Positions 44,340 to 52,207 of a DNA stretch of 64,000 nt are shown here, one piece after another. Within the stretch, counting starts at the first letter, position 1. Every line of letters starts with the position of its first letter. Origin of the DNA: Anaerotignum sp. MSJ-24 (lineage in GTDB: Bacteria > Bacillota > Clostridia > Lachnospirales > Anaerotignaceae). The DNA lies in NCBI RefSeq assembly GCF_018918145.1, contig NZ_JAHLPX010000005.1:248001-312000 (forward strand), written 5' to 3'. The notes under the pieces were generated by a model. That model saw only the letters and a program-made list of their open reading frames with translations, made no database searches and was not told the DNA's origin. The position numbers were made by a program, and so were the translations under genes.

Positions 44340-44888
44340 ATGCTCGAATACGAGATCAAACGAATGGTAAATAACGATATAGAATACTGTAAGCACGAAT
44401 GGGACGAATATTCCTTTGATGTTGAAAAGATGGCTGTGCTTTTTGACAAAATGCTGTTCAGATATGAAAAAATAATAAAGAATTTTGATGAAGATATGAA
44501 GGTTGTTCTCGCATATGAAACGGACAGTGATGCCGGTGATGTTTACAGACATAATGTAAAGCTGATTATTAAAAAGCTTGAAGAATTCAGAGATAACGGT
44601 TATAAAAATGACGGACTCGGAGCAGAAAACAATCCCGAACAGGATATACTGCCTTATGATGCCAATGAATTTGATTCGGCCAGACTGTTTTTCGAGCAGT
44701 CCGAACAGCTTAGTGAAAGTCAGAAGAGCGAAGCAATACAGAAGATAGAAGAAATAGAGGAAATCTGTATGTCGGATAAGAAACCTTCATATAAGTGGGA
44801 ACAGCTTAAACCATATGTTGTATGGCTTACAGGGAAAAATTTGATAATTGCCTCCCATATAATGCCTTTATTTATGCTTGTTAAGTAA
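44340..44888 (+). CDS. Hypothetical helical protein
   Basis: 182 residues, strong GGAGGTG ribosome site 13 bases after alkD. No signal peptide or membrane helix; charged and mainly helical, with an acidic middle. The C-terminal segment (KWEQLKPYVVWLTGKN, then IASHIMPLFMLVK) is conserved-looking and hydrophobic. I do not recognise it. The C-terminal pattern resembles helical regions of bacterial stress or abortive-infection proteins of the DUF4209/immunity type, but that is weak. Its place in an operon with AlkD suggests a DNA-damage or stress link. Confidence 0.65.
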   Translation: MLEYEIKRMVNNDIEYCKHEWDEYSFDVEKMAVLFDKMLFRYEKIIKNFDEDMKVVLAYETDSDAGDVYRHNVKLIIKKLEEFRDNGYKNDGLGAENNPEQDILPYDANEFDSARLFFEQSEQLSESQKSEAIQKIEEIEEICMSDKKPSYKWEQLKPYVVWLTGKNLIIASHIMPLFMLVK

Positions 44889-44936
44889 TAGTTATCAAAA
44901 TATGATAAATTTAACGGTTTAAAGTCTCAAAACATA

Positions 44937-45012
44937 TTGACAGGATAGGATATAAATATATATAATAGACGATAAAGCATACAGTCATTGAAAATCATAA
45001 TGACTGTATTTT
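44937..45012 (+). promoter_or_regulatory. Promoter and terminator-like leader hairpin of the amino acid transporter operon
   Basis: Perfect TTGACA (44937-44942) and TATAAT (44961-44966), 18 bases apart. Seven bases after the expected start, ATACAGTCATT (44979-44989) pairs perfectly with AATGACTGTAT (44999-45009) and is followed by TTTTG, a terminator-like element lying before the AGGGGGA ribosome site. It may attenuate the operon or stabilise its mRNA. Confidence 0.75.
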
Positions 45013-45032
45013 GATTAGGGGGAAATAAAAAA

Positions 45033-45896
45033 ATGAAGAAAAATTTACTTAAAATCTGTACAGGAATTATGTCTGCTGTACTTCTGGTCGGAGCTTTTGC
45101 AGGCTGCTCAAGCTCATCATCAACAACCGATAACAAAACAGAGGACAATGCAGCAACAGATGAGGCTGCCGACGGAGAAAGAACACTTGTTGTAGGCGTT
45201 CCCGGAACACCCAAGCCTTATAACTATGTTGATGATTCCGGTGAGCTTGTAGGATATGAAATTGACATGCTCAACGCTATGGCAGAAAAGATGAATGTAA
45301 AGCTTGACTATCAGGTAACGGAATTTGAATCAATGTTTGCCGGTCTTGATGCAGGACGTTACGACCTTATCATCGGTAACATTTCAAAGAAACCCGAACG
45401 TGAAGAAAAATATCTTTTCAGCACAGAGCCGTATTTCAAAAACAAAATCGTTCTTGTAACAGCTAAGGACAACACAGACATCAAGAGCATTGATGATCTC
45501 GGTGGCAAGAGAGTTCCCGCAGGTTCAGGCCGTGCAAATGCACTTTTCATGGAAACTTATAACGAACAGCATCCCGATAATCCTATTGACATCCAGTATA
45601 CAGATGCCGACGCAAGTGCAGCTCTTGTAGACCTTTACAACGGACGTTATGATGCTTGTATCTATAACCAGACATACGTAACAGGCGTTATGGACGAATA
45701 TGGTTATGAATACAACGTATATGAAATACCTAATGCTGATGAGATCGAAATCCCTGAAGCTTGGATTCTTTTCAGCAAAGACAATACGGAATTAAGAGAC
45801 GAAATGGACAATGCGCTTGCTGAAATTAAAGCAGACGGCACTCTTTCCGAAATAAGCGTAAAATACTTCGGAGAAGATTATGTTCCTAAAAACTAA
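45033..45896 (+). CDS. Polar amino acid ABC transporter substrate-binding lipoprotein
   Basis: 287 residues, lipobox AFAGC with Cys at about residue 25, then a Ser/Thr/Asp linker. The mature part has the bacterial extracellular solute-binding family 3 fold: PYNYVDDSGELVGYEIDMLNAMAEK (about residues 62-86), AGLDAGRYDLIIGNISKKPEREEKYLF (about 100-125) and DDLGGKRVPAGSG. The ligand class is polar amino acids or cystine; the exact one is not determinable. A hairpin separates it from the permease gene. Confidence 0.9.
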   Translation: MKKNLLKICTGIMSAVLLVGAFAGCSSSSSTTDNKTEDNAATDEAADGERTLVVGVPGTPKPYNYVDDSGELVGYEIDMLNAMAEKMNVKLDYQVTEFESMFAGLDAGRYDLIIGNISKKPEREEKYLFSTEPYFKNKIVLVTAKDNTDIKSIDDLGGKRVPAGSGRANALFMETYNEQHPDNPIDIQYTDADASAALVDLYNGRYDACIYNQTYVTGVMDEYGYEYNVYEIPNADEIEIPEAWILFSKDNTELRDEMDNALAEIKADGTLSEISVKYFGEDYVPKN

Positions 45897-45930
45897 GGCT
45901 TTTAAATCCTGCTGAAACAACGAAATTTAG

Positions 45931-45956
45931 CCACTGCCGAGATATTTCGGCAGTGG
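45931..45956 (+). other. Intercistronic hairpin between binding-protein and permease genes
   Basis: CCACTGCCGA (45931-45940) pairs perfectly with TCGGCAGTGG (45947-45956) over a six-base loop. There is no T tract, so it is not an intrinsic terminator; such hairpins after binding-protein genes often protect the upstream mRNA and raise its level over the permease. Confidence 0.75.
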
Positions 45957-45987
45957 TAATTTGCTATAAAGACAGGTGTGAATTACA

Positions 45988-46710
45988 ATGGAAAATATTT
46001 TTAAACCATCCGCAATACTTGAAGGTATAAAAGGAATTATTCCCAATATTCCGATTACACTTGAGATTGCGGTTGTTGCTGCTATTATAGGTATAATTTT
46101 AGGCTTTATTCTTGCACTGTTCAGAGTTAAAAAGCTTCCGGTGCTTTCCCAGCTTGCTACGCTTTATATATCTTTTATGCGAGGAACACCCCTGCTTGTA
46201 CAGATATTCCTTTCGTATTACGGTATTCCGGTTATGCTCAACATACTTAATTACCGTTTCGGAACAGCCTTCAGCATAAATAAAATCCCTAATATGGTGT
46301 TTGTATATGTTGCTTTTTCACTCAATGAGGCGGCTTATATGGCAGAGGCAATACGTGCGGCAATTCTTTCGGTTGATCGAAAGGACATTGAGGCAGCTCA
46401 TTCAATCGGAATGACAGGCGGACAGACAATGCGAAGAGTAATACTTCCACAGGCTATGATTGTTGCTATTCCCAATCTCGGCAACAGCGTTATAAGCCTT
46501 GTTAAATCAACTTCGCTTGCATTTACCATCGGTGTTATGGACATGATGGGACGAGCAAAGGTTATATCGGGAAGTAATATGCGATTTTTTGAGGTATATA
46601 TAGGTCTTGCTCTTTTATACTGGGTAATGTGCATAATTATCGAGTTTGTTGTTAATAAGCTCGAAAAGAAATTTAATATTCGTGAGAGGAAAGTGGTGCA
46701 GAATGATTAA
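45988..46710 (+). CDS. Polar amino acid ABC transporter permease
   Basis: 240 residues, HisM/GlnP type with about five membrane helices. The family motifs [19 protein letters not shown] (about residues 65-83) and [15 protein letters not shown] (about 112-126) are present, with the EAA loop [24 protein letters not shown] (about 135-155) that contacts the ATPase. Its end overlaps the ATPase start by eight bases. Confidence 0.93.
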   Translation: MENIFKPSAILEGIKGIIPNIPITLEIAVVAAIIGIILGFILALFRVKKLPVLSQLATLYISFMRGTPLLVQIFLSYYGIPVMLNILNYRFGTAFSINKIPNMVFVYVAFSLNEAAYMAEAIRAAILSVDRKDIEAAHSIGMTGGQTMRRVILPQAMIVAIPNLGNSVISLVKSTSLAFTIGVMDMMGRAKVISGSNMRFFEVYIGLALLYWVMCIIIEFVVNKLEKKFNIRERKVVQND

Positions 46711-47440
46711 GCTTGAGGGAATAGAAAAATCGTTTGGCAATAATCATGTACTGCGAGGCGTTGATCTTACTGTTAATACAGGTGAAGTTGTATCTATAAT
46801 AGGAGCAAGCGGAAGCGGAAAATCAACCTTTCTGCGTACAATAAATTTTCTGGAAAGAGCCGATGCAGGAAAAATAACTCTTGATGACATTTGCGTTGAT
46901 GCGGCAAATGCGGATAAAAAGGATATACTGGCGTTATGCAGAAATACAGCTATGGTGTTCCAATCATATAACCTTTTTCAGCACCGTACAGCTCTTGAAA
47001 ACGTAATGGAGGCTCTGACTATTGTACAGAAAAAGCCTGTACAGGAGGCAAGAGCCATTGCGGAGGAACAGCTCAGAAGAGTAGGTCTTTCGGACAGAAT
47101 GAATTATTATCCTCATCAGCTTTCCGGCGGACAACAGCAGCGTGTCGGAATTGCGAGAGCACTTGCAATCAATCCGAAGGTAATGCTTCTTGATGAGCCC
47201 ACAAGTGCGCTCGATCCGGAAATGGTCGGCGGTGTTCTGGACGTTATCCGTTCCATAGCTGAACAGGGACTTACAATGATTATTGTTACACATGAAATGG
47301 CATTCGCCAGAGATGTATCTGACAGAGTTGCGTTTTTTGCAGACGGAAATATAGTTGAATCCGGTACTCCGGAGGACATTTTTGTTAATACCCGTGAAAC
47401 ACGTACAAAGGATTTCTTAAAGCATATGCTTGCACGATGA
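46703..47440 (+). CDS. Polar amino acid ABC transporter ATP-binding protein
   Basis: 245 residues from the ATG at 46703 (GAGAGGAAAGTGG upstream); an in-frame start at 46646 lies within the permease gene and is rejected. Walker A is GASGSGKST (about 32-40), the signature [15 protein letters not shown] (about 136-150), Walker [13 protein letters not shown] (about 156-167) and the H-loop VTHEM. GlnQ type. Its stop overlaps an ATG upstream of the CapA-like gene. Confidence 0.93.
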   Translation: MIKLEGIEKSFGNNHVLRGVDLTVNTGEVVSIIGASGSGKSTFLRTINFLERADAGKITLDDICVDAANADKKDILALCRNTAMVFQSYNLFQHRTALENVMEALTIVQKKPVQEARAIAEEQLRRVGLSDRMNYYPHQLSGGQQQRVGIARALAINPKVMLLDEPTSALDPEMVGGVLDVIRSIAEQGLTMIIVTHEMAFARDVSDRVAFFADGNIVESGTPEDIFVNTRETRTKDFLKHMLAR

Positions 47441-47454
47441 AAGGAAGGAAAAAA

Positions 47455-48780
47455 ATGCGTTTTATTGTTTGCGGTGATGCGTTGTTTTCAAGCCGTAATC
47501 TTGAAAACCGTTTAGATAAAAAAATTGTTGAAAAGCTTAAATCAGCCGACGGCGGCTTTGTTAATGCCGAATTTTGTACACCTAATCCCGAAACACCGCC
47601 TGCCTGCGGAAGAGGATACATGACCTCCGTAAGACCGGCAACGCTCAAGGAATTTTCGGATTTAAACCTTAAAATGGTCGGCTTTGTTAATAACCATACA
47701 GGTGATTACGGCTGGCAGGGAGTTATGGATACAATGAATGCGGCTGAAGCACATGGACTGATTGCATGCGGTGTCGGACGCGATTTAAGAGAGGCCCGTC
47801 TTCCTAAATTCCTTGATACACCTACGGGAAGAGTAGGCATTGTTGCAACAGGTTCAACACGTTCTGAGGTTTTTGCGGCAAGCAACAGCGGTGCCGGAGT
47901 TGCACAGCGTCCCGGTTCAAATCCTCTTCGTTGGGGAAGAGCATATGTGCTTACAGATGAGCTTTTTGAACAGCTCCACAATATAGATGTTGCACTCGGA
48001 ACAAGAAAGAGTATGGACGAAGGCTGTAAGGTGGAAACCTATCCGCCTCAGGGCAATGATTCTTTTAAATTCGGTTCTCTTTTTGAAGGCTGTTTACAGA
48101 TAGAAAGAGGAGAAAAATCTCATGTGCGTACTTTCGTAAATGAGAAAGATGCCGAAGAAGTGCTTAAGAGCGTAACAGACGCATCAAAGCGTTCTGATTT
48201 AACAATATTCAGCCTTCATACACACGAAGGACTTAACGAAAACTGGTATGCGGCAGAACCACCCGAATTTGTGGAAAAGATTGCACATGATGCCATTGAT
48301 GCCGGAGCAGACGTTGTTGTCGGACACGGTGCCCATTTCCTTAGAGGCGTTGAGGTATACAAAGGAAAGCCTATATTCTATAATATAGGAAGTATACTTA
48401 TGGAGTTTGAGGCCGGAGAATCCATAATAGCACCGGAAATGTATGAGGCATACGGATATGCGGTTGACAGCAGACCTTCCGACCTTCATACACACAGAGC
48501 TAAAGACAAGGATGGAAACTTCATAGGCTTTAATGCCGAAAGACGTTTCTCCGAAAACTGTCTTCTCCAGATTGACATGGACGAAAACGGTAAATTTACT
48601 TACGGACTTCTTCCTATCGACCTTTGTATGAATGCCGAAAAGCCTCTTCACAGAGGACTCCCTCGAGTTGCAGACACAAAGACTGCACATGAAATAGCCG
48701 AGCACATGACTAAGTACAGTGAGGCATACGGAACAAAGCTTGAATATGATGAAAAAGACGGAATGATTCATATAAAATAA
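47455..48780 (+). CDS. CapA family protein (poly-gamma-glutamate synthesis type metallophosphatase fold)
   Basis: 441 residues from the ATG at 47455, with AAAGGAAGG just upstream; the ATG at 47437 overlapping the ATPase stop would add six residues. Motifs of the CapA/PgsA fold are present: CGDALFSSRN near the start, GFVNNHTGDYG (about residues 76-86), LHTHEGLNENW (about 251-261) and VVGHGAHFLRGVEVYKGKPIFYNIGS (about 285-310). There is no signal peptide or membrane helix, unlike capsule-synthesis CapA, so it is probably a cytoplasmic hydrolase relative. It is in the operon of a polar amino acid transporter, perhaps acting on an imported glutamyl or phosphorylated compound; that is inference. 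Confidence 0.82.
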   Translation: MRFIVCGDALFSSRNLENRLDKKIVEKLKSADGGFVNAEFCTPNPETPPACGRGYMTSVRPATLKEFSDLNLKMVGFVNNHTGDYGWQGVMDTMNAAEAHGLIACGVGRDLREARLPKFLDTPTGRVGIVATGSTRSEVFAASNSGAGVAQRPGSNPLRWGRAYVLTDELFEQLHNIDVALGTRKSMDEGCKVETYPPQGNDSFKFGSLFEGCLQIERGEKSHVRTFVNEKDAEEVLKSVTDASKRSDLTIFSLHTHEGLNENWYAAEPPEFVEKIAHDAIDAGADVVVGHGAHFLRGVEVYKGKPIFYNIGSILMEFEAGESIIAPEMYEAYGYAVDSRPSDLHTHRAKDKDGNFIGFNAERRFSENCLLQIDMDENGKFTYGLLPIDLCMNAEKPLHRGLPRVADTKTAHEIAEHMTKYSEAYGTKLEYDEKDGMIHIK

Positions 48781-48796
48781 AAAAGAATTTTATTTG

Positions 48797-48836
48797 GCGG
48801 TATGATTGTGCTTTAAAGCATTTCATACCGCTTTTG
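48797..48836 (+). terminator. Terminator after the CapA-like gene
   Basis: GCGGTATGA (48797-48805) pairs with TCATACCGC (48823-48831), with an inner TGCTT/AGCA helix; followed by TTTTG. Confidence 0.82.
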
Positions 48837-48886
48837 TCATGTTTATCAAAATACATATTTATATTGCTTTAAAATCGGGCATATGG

Positions 48887-48915
48887 TTGTTAATATTGTA
48901 CAAATGTGTTAAAAT
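48887..48915 (+). promoter_or_regulatory. Promoter of the HAD-mtaB operon
   Basis: TTGTTA (48887-48892) and TAAAAT (48910-48915), 17 bases apart. Confidence 0.55.
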
Positions 48916-48971
48916 GAATAAATAAGGTTGGTAAATCACAAAATATCCGCAAAAACCTGTGGAGGAAAAGA

Positions 48972-49766
48972 ATGATTAAGCTTATTGCTTCCGATATGGA
49001 CGGAACACTTCTCAACAGCAGAGGAGAACTTGACAACGAAATATACGATATAATAAATAGACTTAAAGAGCTTGGCATTATCTTTACGGCGGCAAGCGGA
49101 AGACAGCTTGAATCGCTTAAAAAAAGATTTCTGCCTGTTGATAACGATATAATATATCTTGCCGAAAACGGAACCTATGTTGTATACAAAGGCGAGGAAA
49201 TATACAGCAATGTTATGAATAGAAATATTGTTGAAGAGCTTGTTGATAAAATCGAAAATATAGGTGACTGTGCGTGCTTTTTATGCGGAAAGAAAAGAGC
49301 ATATTGCGAAAATGACGAACTTATTGAGTTTATGCGCCAGCCTATATTCGGCTATGATATAGTTAAAATAAACGATATAAGCGAAATAGACGATGACATT
49401 TTGAAGGTATCGCTGTTTGATTCGGTTGATCCGAGAGAGCGTTCCTATAAAATACTTGAGCTGGAATACAGAGGAAGAATGTACCTTGCCACATCGGGCT
49501 ATAATTGCCTTGACATAATGAATATCGATGCAAGCAAAGGAACGGCAATAAAGGAAATATGCAGAAAATTCGGAATAGATAAAAAAGATACAGTTTCCTT
49601 CGGAGATAATTATAACGATCTGGAAATGTTTGCAGAAACGGGAATGAGCTATGCAATGTTCAATGCCGATGAATATGTGAGAAATAAAGCCGATAAGGTT
49701 ATCGGCAGTAATGACGAAAATGCGGTTATAGAAACACTTAAAGGTATTATTGAGGAGATATATTGA
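48972..49766 (+). CDS. HAD superfamily hydrolase, Cof subfamily IIB
   Basis: 264 residues. The nucleophile motif SDMDGTLL is at residues 7-14, the second motif TAASGR at about 39-44, and the last acidic motif FGDNYNDLEMF at about 211-221, with a C2-type cap between (about 85-185). Cof proteins dephosphorylate sugar phosphates or PLP; the substrate here is unknown. mtaB starts one base after the stop. Confidence 0.93.
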   Translation: MIKLIASDMDGTLLNSRGELDNEIYDIINRLKELGIIFTAASGRQLESLKKRFLPVDNDIIYLAENGTYVVYKGEEIYSNVMNRNIVEELVDKIENIGDCACFLCGKKRAYCENDELIEFMRQPIFGYDIVKINDISEIDDDILKVSLFDSVDPRERSYKILELEYRGRMYLATSGYNCLDIMNIDASKGTAIKEICRKFGIDKKDTVSFGDNYNDLEMFAETGMSYAMFNADEYVRNKADKVIGSNDENAVIETLKGIIEEIY

Positions 49767-49767
49767 T

Positions 49768-51063
49768 ATGAAAAAGGTTGCGAGCCATGCACTCGGCTGT
49801 AAGGTGAACCAATATGAAAGTGAGGCGATTGCCGAGCTTTTTGCGGAAAGAGGCTATGAGGTTGTCGGTATAGATGAGCCGGCAGACGTTTATGTTATAA
49901 ATACCTGTACGGTTACGAATTTCGGAGATAAAAAAAGCCGTCAGCTTATAAGAAAGGTTAAACGCCAGAATCCCGATGCCATAGTTGCGGCAATAGGCTG
50001 TTATGCACAGACACAGCCGGAAAAAATAAAGGAAATCGAAGGTGTAAACCTTATAGTCGGTACAAACAAAAGAAGTGAAATAGTTGACCTTGTGGAAAAT
50101 TATTCGGCACAGCAGGGAACGATATGTACTGTCGGTGAAATATTGAAGGACCACAGCTTTGAGCATTTGTCTATACAAAAGCTTGAAGGCAGAACGAGAG
50201 CCTATTTAAAAATACAGGACGGCTGTTCACAGTTCTGTACCTATTGCATAATTCCATATGCGAGAGGTCCGGTGAGAAGCAGAAGCATTGATGATATAGC
50301 CAAAGAAGTTGAAACACTTGCAAAAAACGGTTTTAAAGAAGTTGTGCTTGCCGGTATACATGTTGCCTCATATGGCAAAGATTTAGAAGGAACAACTCTT
50401 CTTGATGCGATAAAAAGAGTACATGGGGTTGACGGAATAGAAAGAATACGTTTCAGCTCCATTGAGCCGAATTTTGCAACAGAGGAATTTGTGAGCGAGC
50501 TTGCAAAGCTGCCTAAGGTATGCGACCATTTCCATCTTTCTCTTCAGAGCGGCTGTAACAAAACGCTTAAGCGTATGAACAGAAAATATACGGCCGAACA
50601 GTATATTGAATCGGCGGAAAGACTGAAAAAGTATTTTCCTAATGTTGCATTTACAACGGACATAATAGCCGGATTTCCGGGAGAAACAGAAGAAGATTTT
50701 GAGGAAAGCTATAAATTTGCGGAAAAAATCGGATTTTCAAAAATTCACGCCTTTCCTTATTCGCCCAAGACAGGTACTCCAGCGGCAAAAATGCCTGACC
50801 AGGTGCTGAATTCGGTTAAGAATGAGCGTACAAACAGACTCATAAGCTTAAGCAACAGAATGGCTGATGAATTCATAGAAGGCTTTGTAGGAAAAACAAT
50901 GCCGGTTCTTTATGAACAGGAGATAGCCGAAGGAGTATACGAAGGATATACGACAAATTATATAAGAGTTCATTCAAAAAGCGACAAAAACCTCTGCAAT
51001 GTTATTGCAGATACAAAAATAATGTCGGTTGAACACGAAACGGCAGAAGGAAGAATAGTTTAA
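49768..51063 (+). CDS. mtaB: tRNA (N6-threonylcarbamoyladenosine-37) methylthiotransferase MtaB
   Basis: 431 residues from the ATG at 49768 (GAGGAG inside the end of the HAD gene). A radical-SAM enzyme that adds a methylthio group to t6A37 of tRNAs. An N-terminal UPF0004 domain (SHALGCKVNQYESEAI) is followed by the radical SAM motif CSQFCTYCIIPYARGPVRSR (about residues 152-171) and a C-terminal TRAM domain. ALGCKVNQ and the absence of MiaB- and RimO-type features favour MtaB. Confidence 0.93.
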   Translation: MKKVASHALGCKVNQYESEAIAELFAERGYEVVGIDEPADVYVINTCTVTNFGDKKSRQLIRKVKRQNPDAIVAAIGCYAQTQPEKIKEIEGVNLIVGTNKRSEIVDLVENYSAQQGTICTVGEILKDHSFEHLSIQKLEGRTRAYLKIQDGCSQFCTYCIIPYARGPVRSRSIDDIAKEVETLAKNGFKEVVLAGIHVASYGKDLEGTTLLDAIKRVHGVDGIERIRFSSIEPNFATEEFVSELAKLPKVCDHFHLSLQSGCNKTLKRMNRKYTAEQYIESAERLKKYFPNVAFTTDIIAGFPGETEEDFEESYKFAEKIGFSKIHAFPYSPKTGTPAAKMPDQVLNSVKNERTNRLISLSNRMADEFIEGFVGKTMPVLYEQEIAEGVYEGYTTNYIRVHSKSDKNLCNVIADTKIMSVEHETAEGRIV

Positions 51064-51067
51064 TTCA

Positions 51068-51096
51068 TTGCAAAAAACTTTGAAATGGTATAAAAT
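51068..51096 (+). promoter_or_regulatory. Promoter of the ireB-ruvX-DUF1292 operon
   Basis: TTGCAA (51068-51073) and TAAAAT (51091-51096), 17 bases apart. Confidence 0.65.
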
Positions 51097-51144
51097 TAAG
51101 TATTACTAATGATGATATGATTTCTTTTACATGGGAGTGATAGT

Positions 51145-51414
51145 ATGGAAAAGAAAAACTCGATTAACGAAACAATGAGATTCGGCGCAGTTGAAAAGGA
51201 ATATACAAGCGAAGCAGAAAAAATAATAATGGACGTTACTGCGGCTCTCGAAGAAAAGGGCTATAATCCCGTAAACCAGCTTGTCGGCTATATACTTTCA
51301 GGTGATCCGACATACATAACAAGCTACAAAAACGCAAGAAGCATAATCCGTAAGCTGGAGAGAGATGAGCTTCTTGAGGAAATTATTACGGACTATCTGA
51401 AAGGAAAATGCTGA
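51145..51414 (+). CDS. ireB: IreB family regulatory phosphoprotein (UPF0297)
   Basis: 89 residues, the normal family length. The N terminus ([13 protein letters not shown]) has threonines of the type phosphorylated by the kinase IreK/PASTA kinase in enterococci, and [23 protein letters not shown] is the conserved dimer region. It regulates intrinsic antibiotic tolerance pathways in that organism. The ireB-ruvX-DUF1292 order is the usual firmicute cluster; alaS normally sits upstream but is absent here. Confidence 0.93.
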   Translation: MEKKNSINETMRFGAVEKEYTSEAEKIIMDVTAALEEKGYNPVNQLVGYILSGDPTYITSYKNARSIIRKLERDELLEEIITDYLKGKC

Positions 51415-51415
51415 T

Positions 51416-51853
51416 TTGCGTATATTGGGACTTGACCTTGGGGACAAAACCGTCGGTGTGGCTGTAAGCGATCCGTTCGGCTGGACAGCCCAGGGCGTTG
51501 AAATAATAAGAAGAAACAATCCGAACGAACATAAACAGAGCCTCGGAAGAATTGCCGAACTCATAGATGAATACGGCGTTGAAACAATAGTTCTCGGCTA
51601 TCCGAAAAATCTTGATAATTCGGAAGGAACACGCTGCGAAAAAACAAAGGTATATAAGGATTATCTTGAACGCAGATTTCAGAAAATACCTGTTATTCTC
51701 TGGGACGAGCGGTTCAGTACCGTTGCCGCAAACAACAGTATGATGGAGGCAGGACTGAGCCACGAAAAAAGAAAATCCGTTATTGACAAAATGGCGGCTG
51801 TACATATACTTCAAGGGTATCTGGACAGCAAAAGAATAGAAGGAGAAAAATAA
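51416..51853 (+). CDS. ruvX: Holliday junction resolvase-like protein RuvX/YqgF
   Basis: 145 residues, TTG start at 51416, one base after the ireB stop, with AAGGAAA as ribosome site. RNase H-like fold: LGLDLGDKTVGVAVSDPFG (about residues 4-22), VLGYPKNLDN (about 60-69), and LWDERFSTVAA (about 98-108) with the acidic residues. YqgF proteins process the 5' end of pre-16S rRNA; the resolvase name is historical. No ATG alternative exists in frame. Confidence 0.92.
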   Translation: MRILGLDLGDKTVGVAVSDPFGWTAQGVEIIRRNNPNEHKQSLGRIAELIDEYGVETIVLGYPKNLDNSEGTRCEKTKVYKDYLERRFQKIPVILWDERFSTVAANNSMMEAGLSHEKRKSVIDKMAAVHILQGYLDSKRIEGEK

Positions 51854-51854
51854 A

Positions 51855-52154
51855 ATGGCTGATGATTTTGAAAGAGACGATATGGACGAAGAAGTACCTG
51901 TAATAACTATGGTTGATGATGAAACAGGCGAAGAAACAGAATGCGTTGTTATTGACAGAATAAGCAATAACGGTGCCGAATACATGCTTGTTATAGAAAG
52001 CCAGTATATCGACGATGATGAGGCTGATGCAAAAATACTTAAGGTTGTCGGAGAAACAGAGGACGACATTACATATTCGGTTGTTGACGACGGAGAAGAG
52101 TTTGAGGCCGTTGCAGCACTTTTCGGAAATGACGAATATGACGTTGAATTTTAA
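51855..52154 (+). CDS. DUF1292 family protein
   Basis: 99 residues, highly acidic. The core TMVDDETGEETECVVIDRI and EYMLVIES fits DUF1292, followed by DDDEADAKILKVVGE. Function unknown; the family consistently follows ruvX in firmicutes. The ATG lies one base after the ruvX stop. Confidence 0.92.
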   Translation: MADDFERDDMDEEVPVITMVDDETGEETECVVIDRISNNGAEYMLVIESQYIDDDEADAKILKVVGETEDDITYSVVDDGEEFEAVAALFGNDEYDVEF

Positions 52155-52207
52155 TTTTGAATAATAAGTGAAAGCATTTATAAATATATAAGACAGGAGG
52201 TGTTTTT

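Noticed and set aside
45931-45956. Hairpin between binding protein and permease as a terminator
   Set aside because: No T tract follows and the permease and ATPase genes lack another promoter that I can see.
48199-48771. 190-codon minus-strand ORF opposite the CapA-like gene
   Set aside because: Antisense to a gene with family motifs; Cys/Phe-rich composition is typical of a shadow frame.
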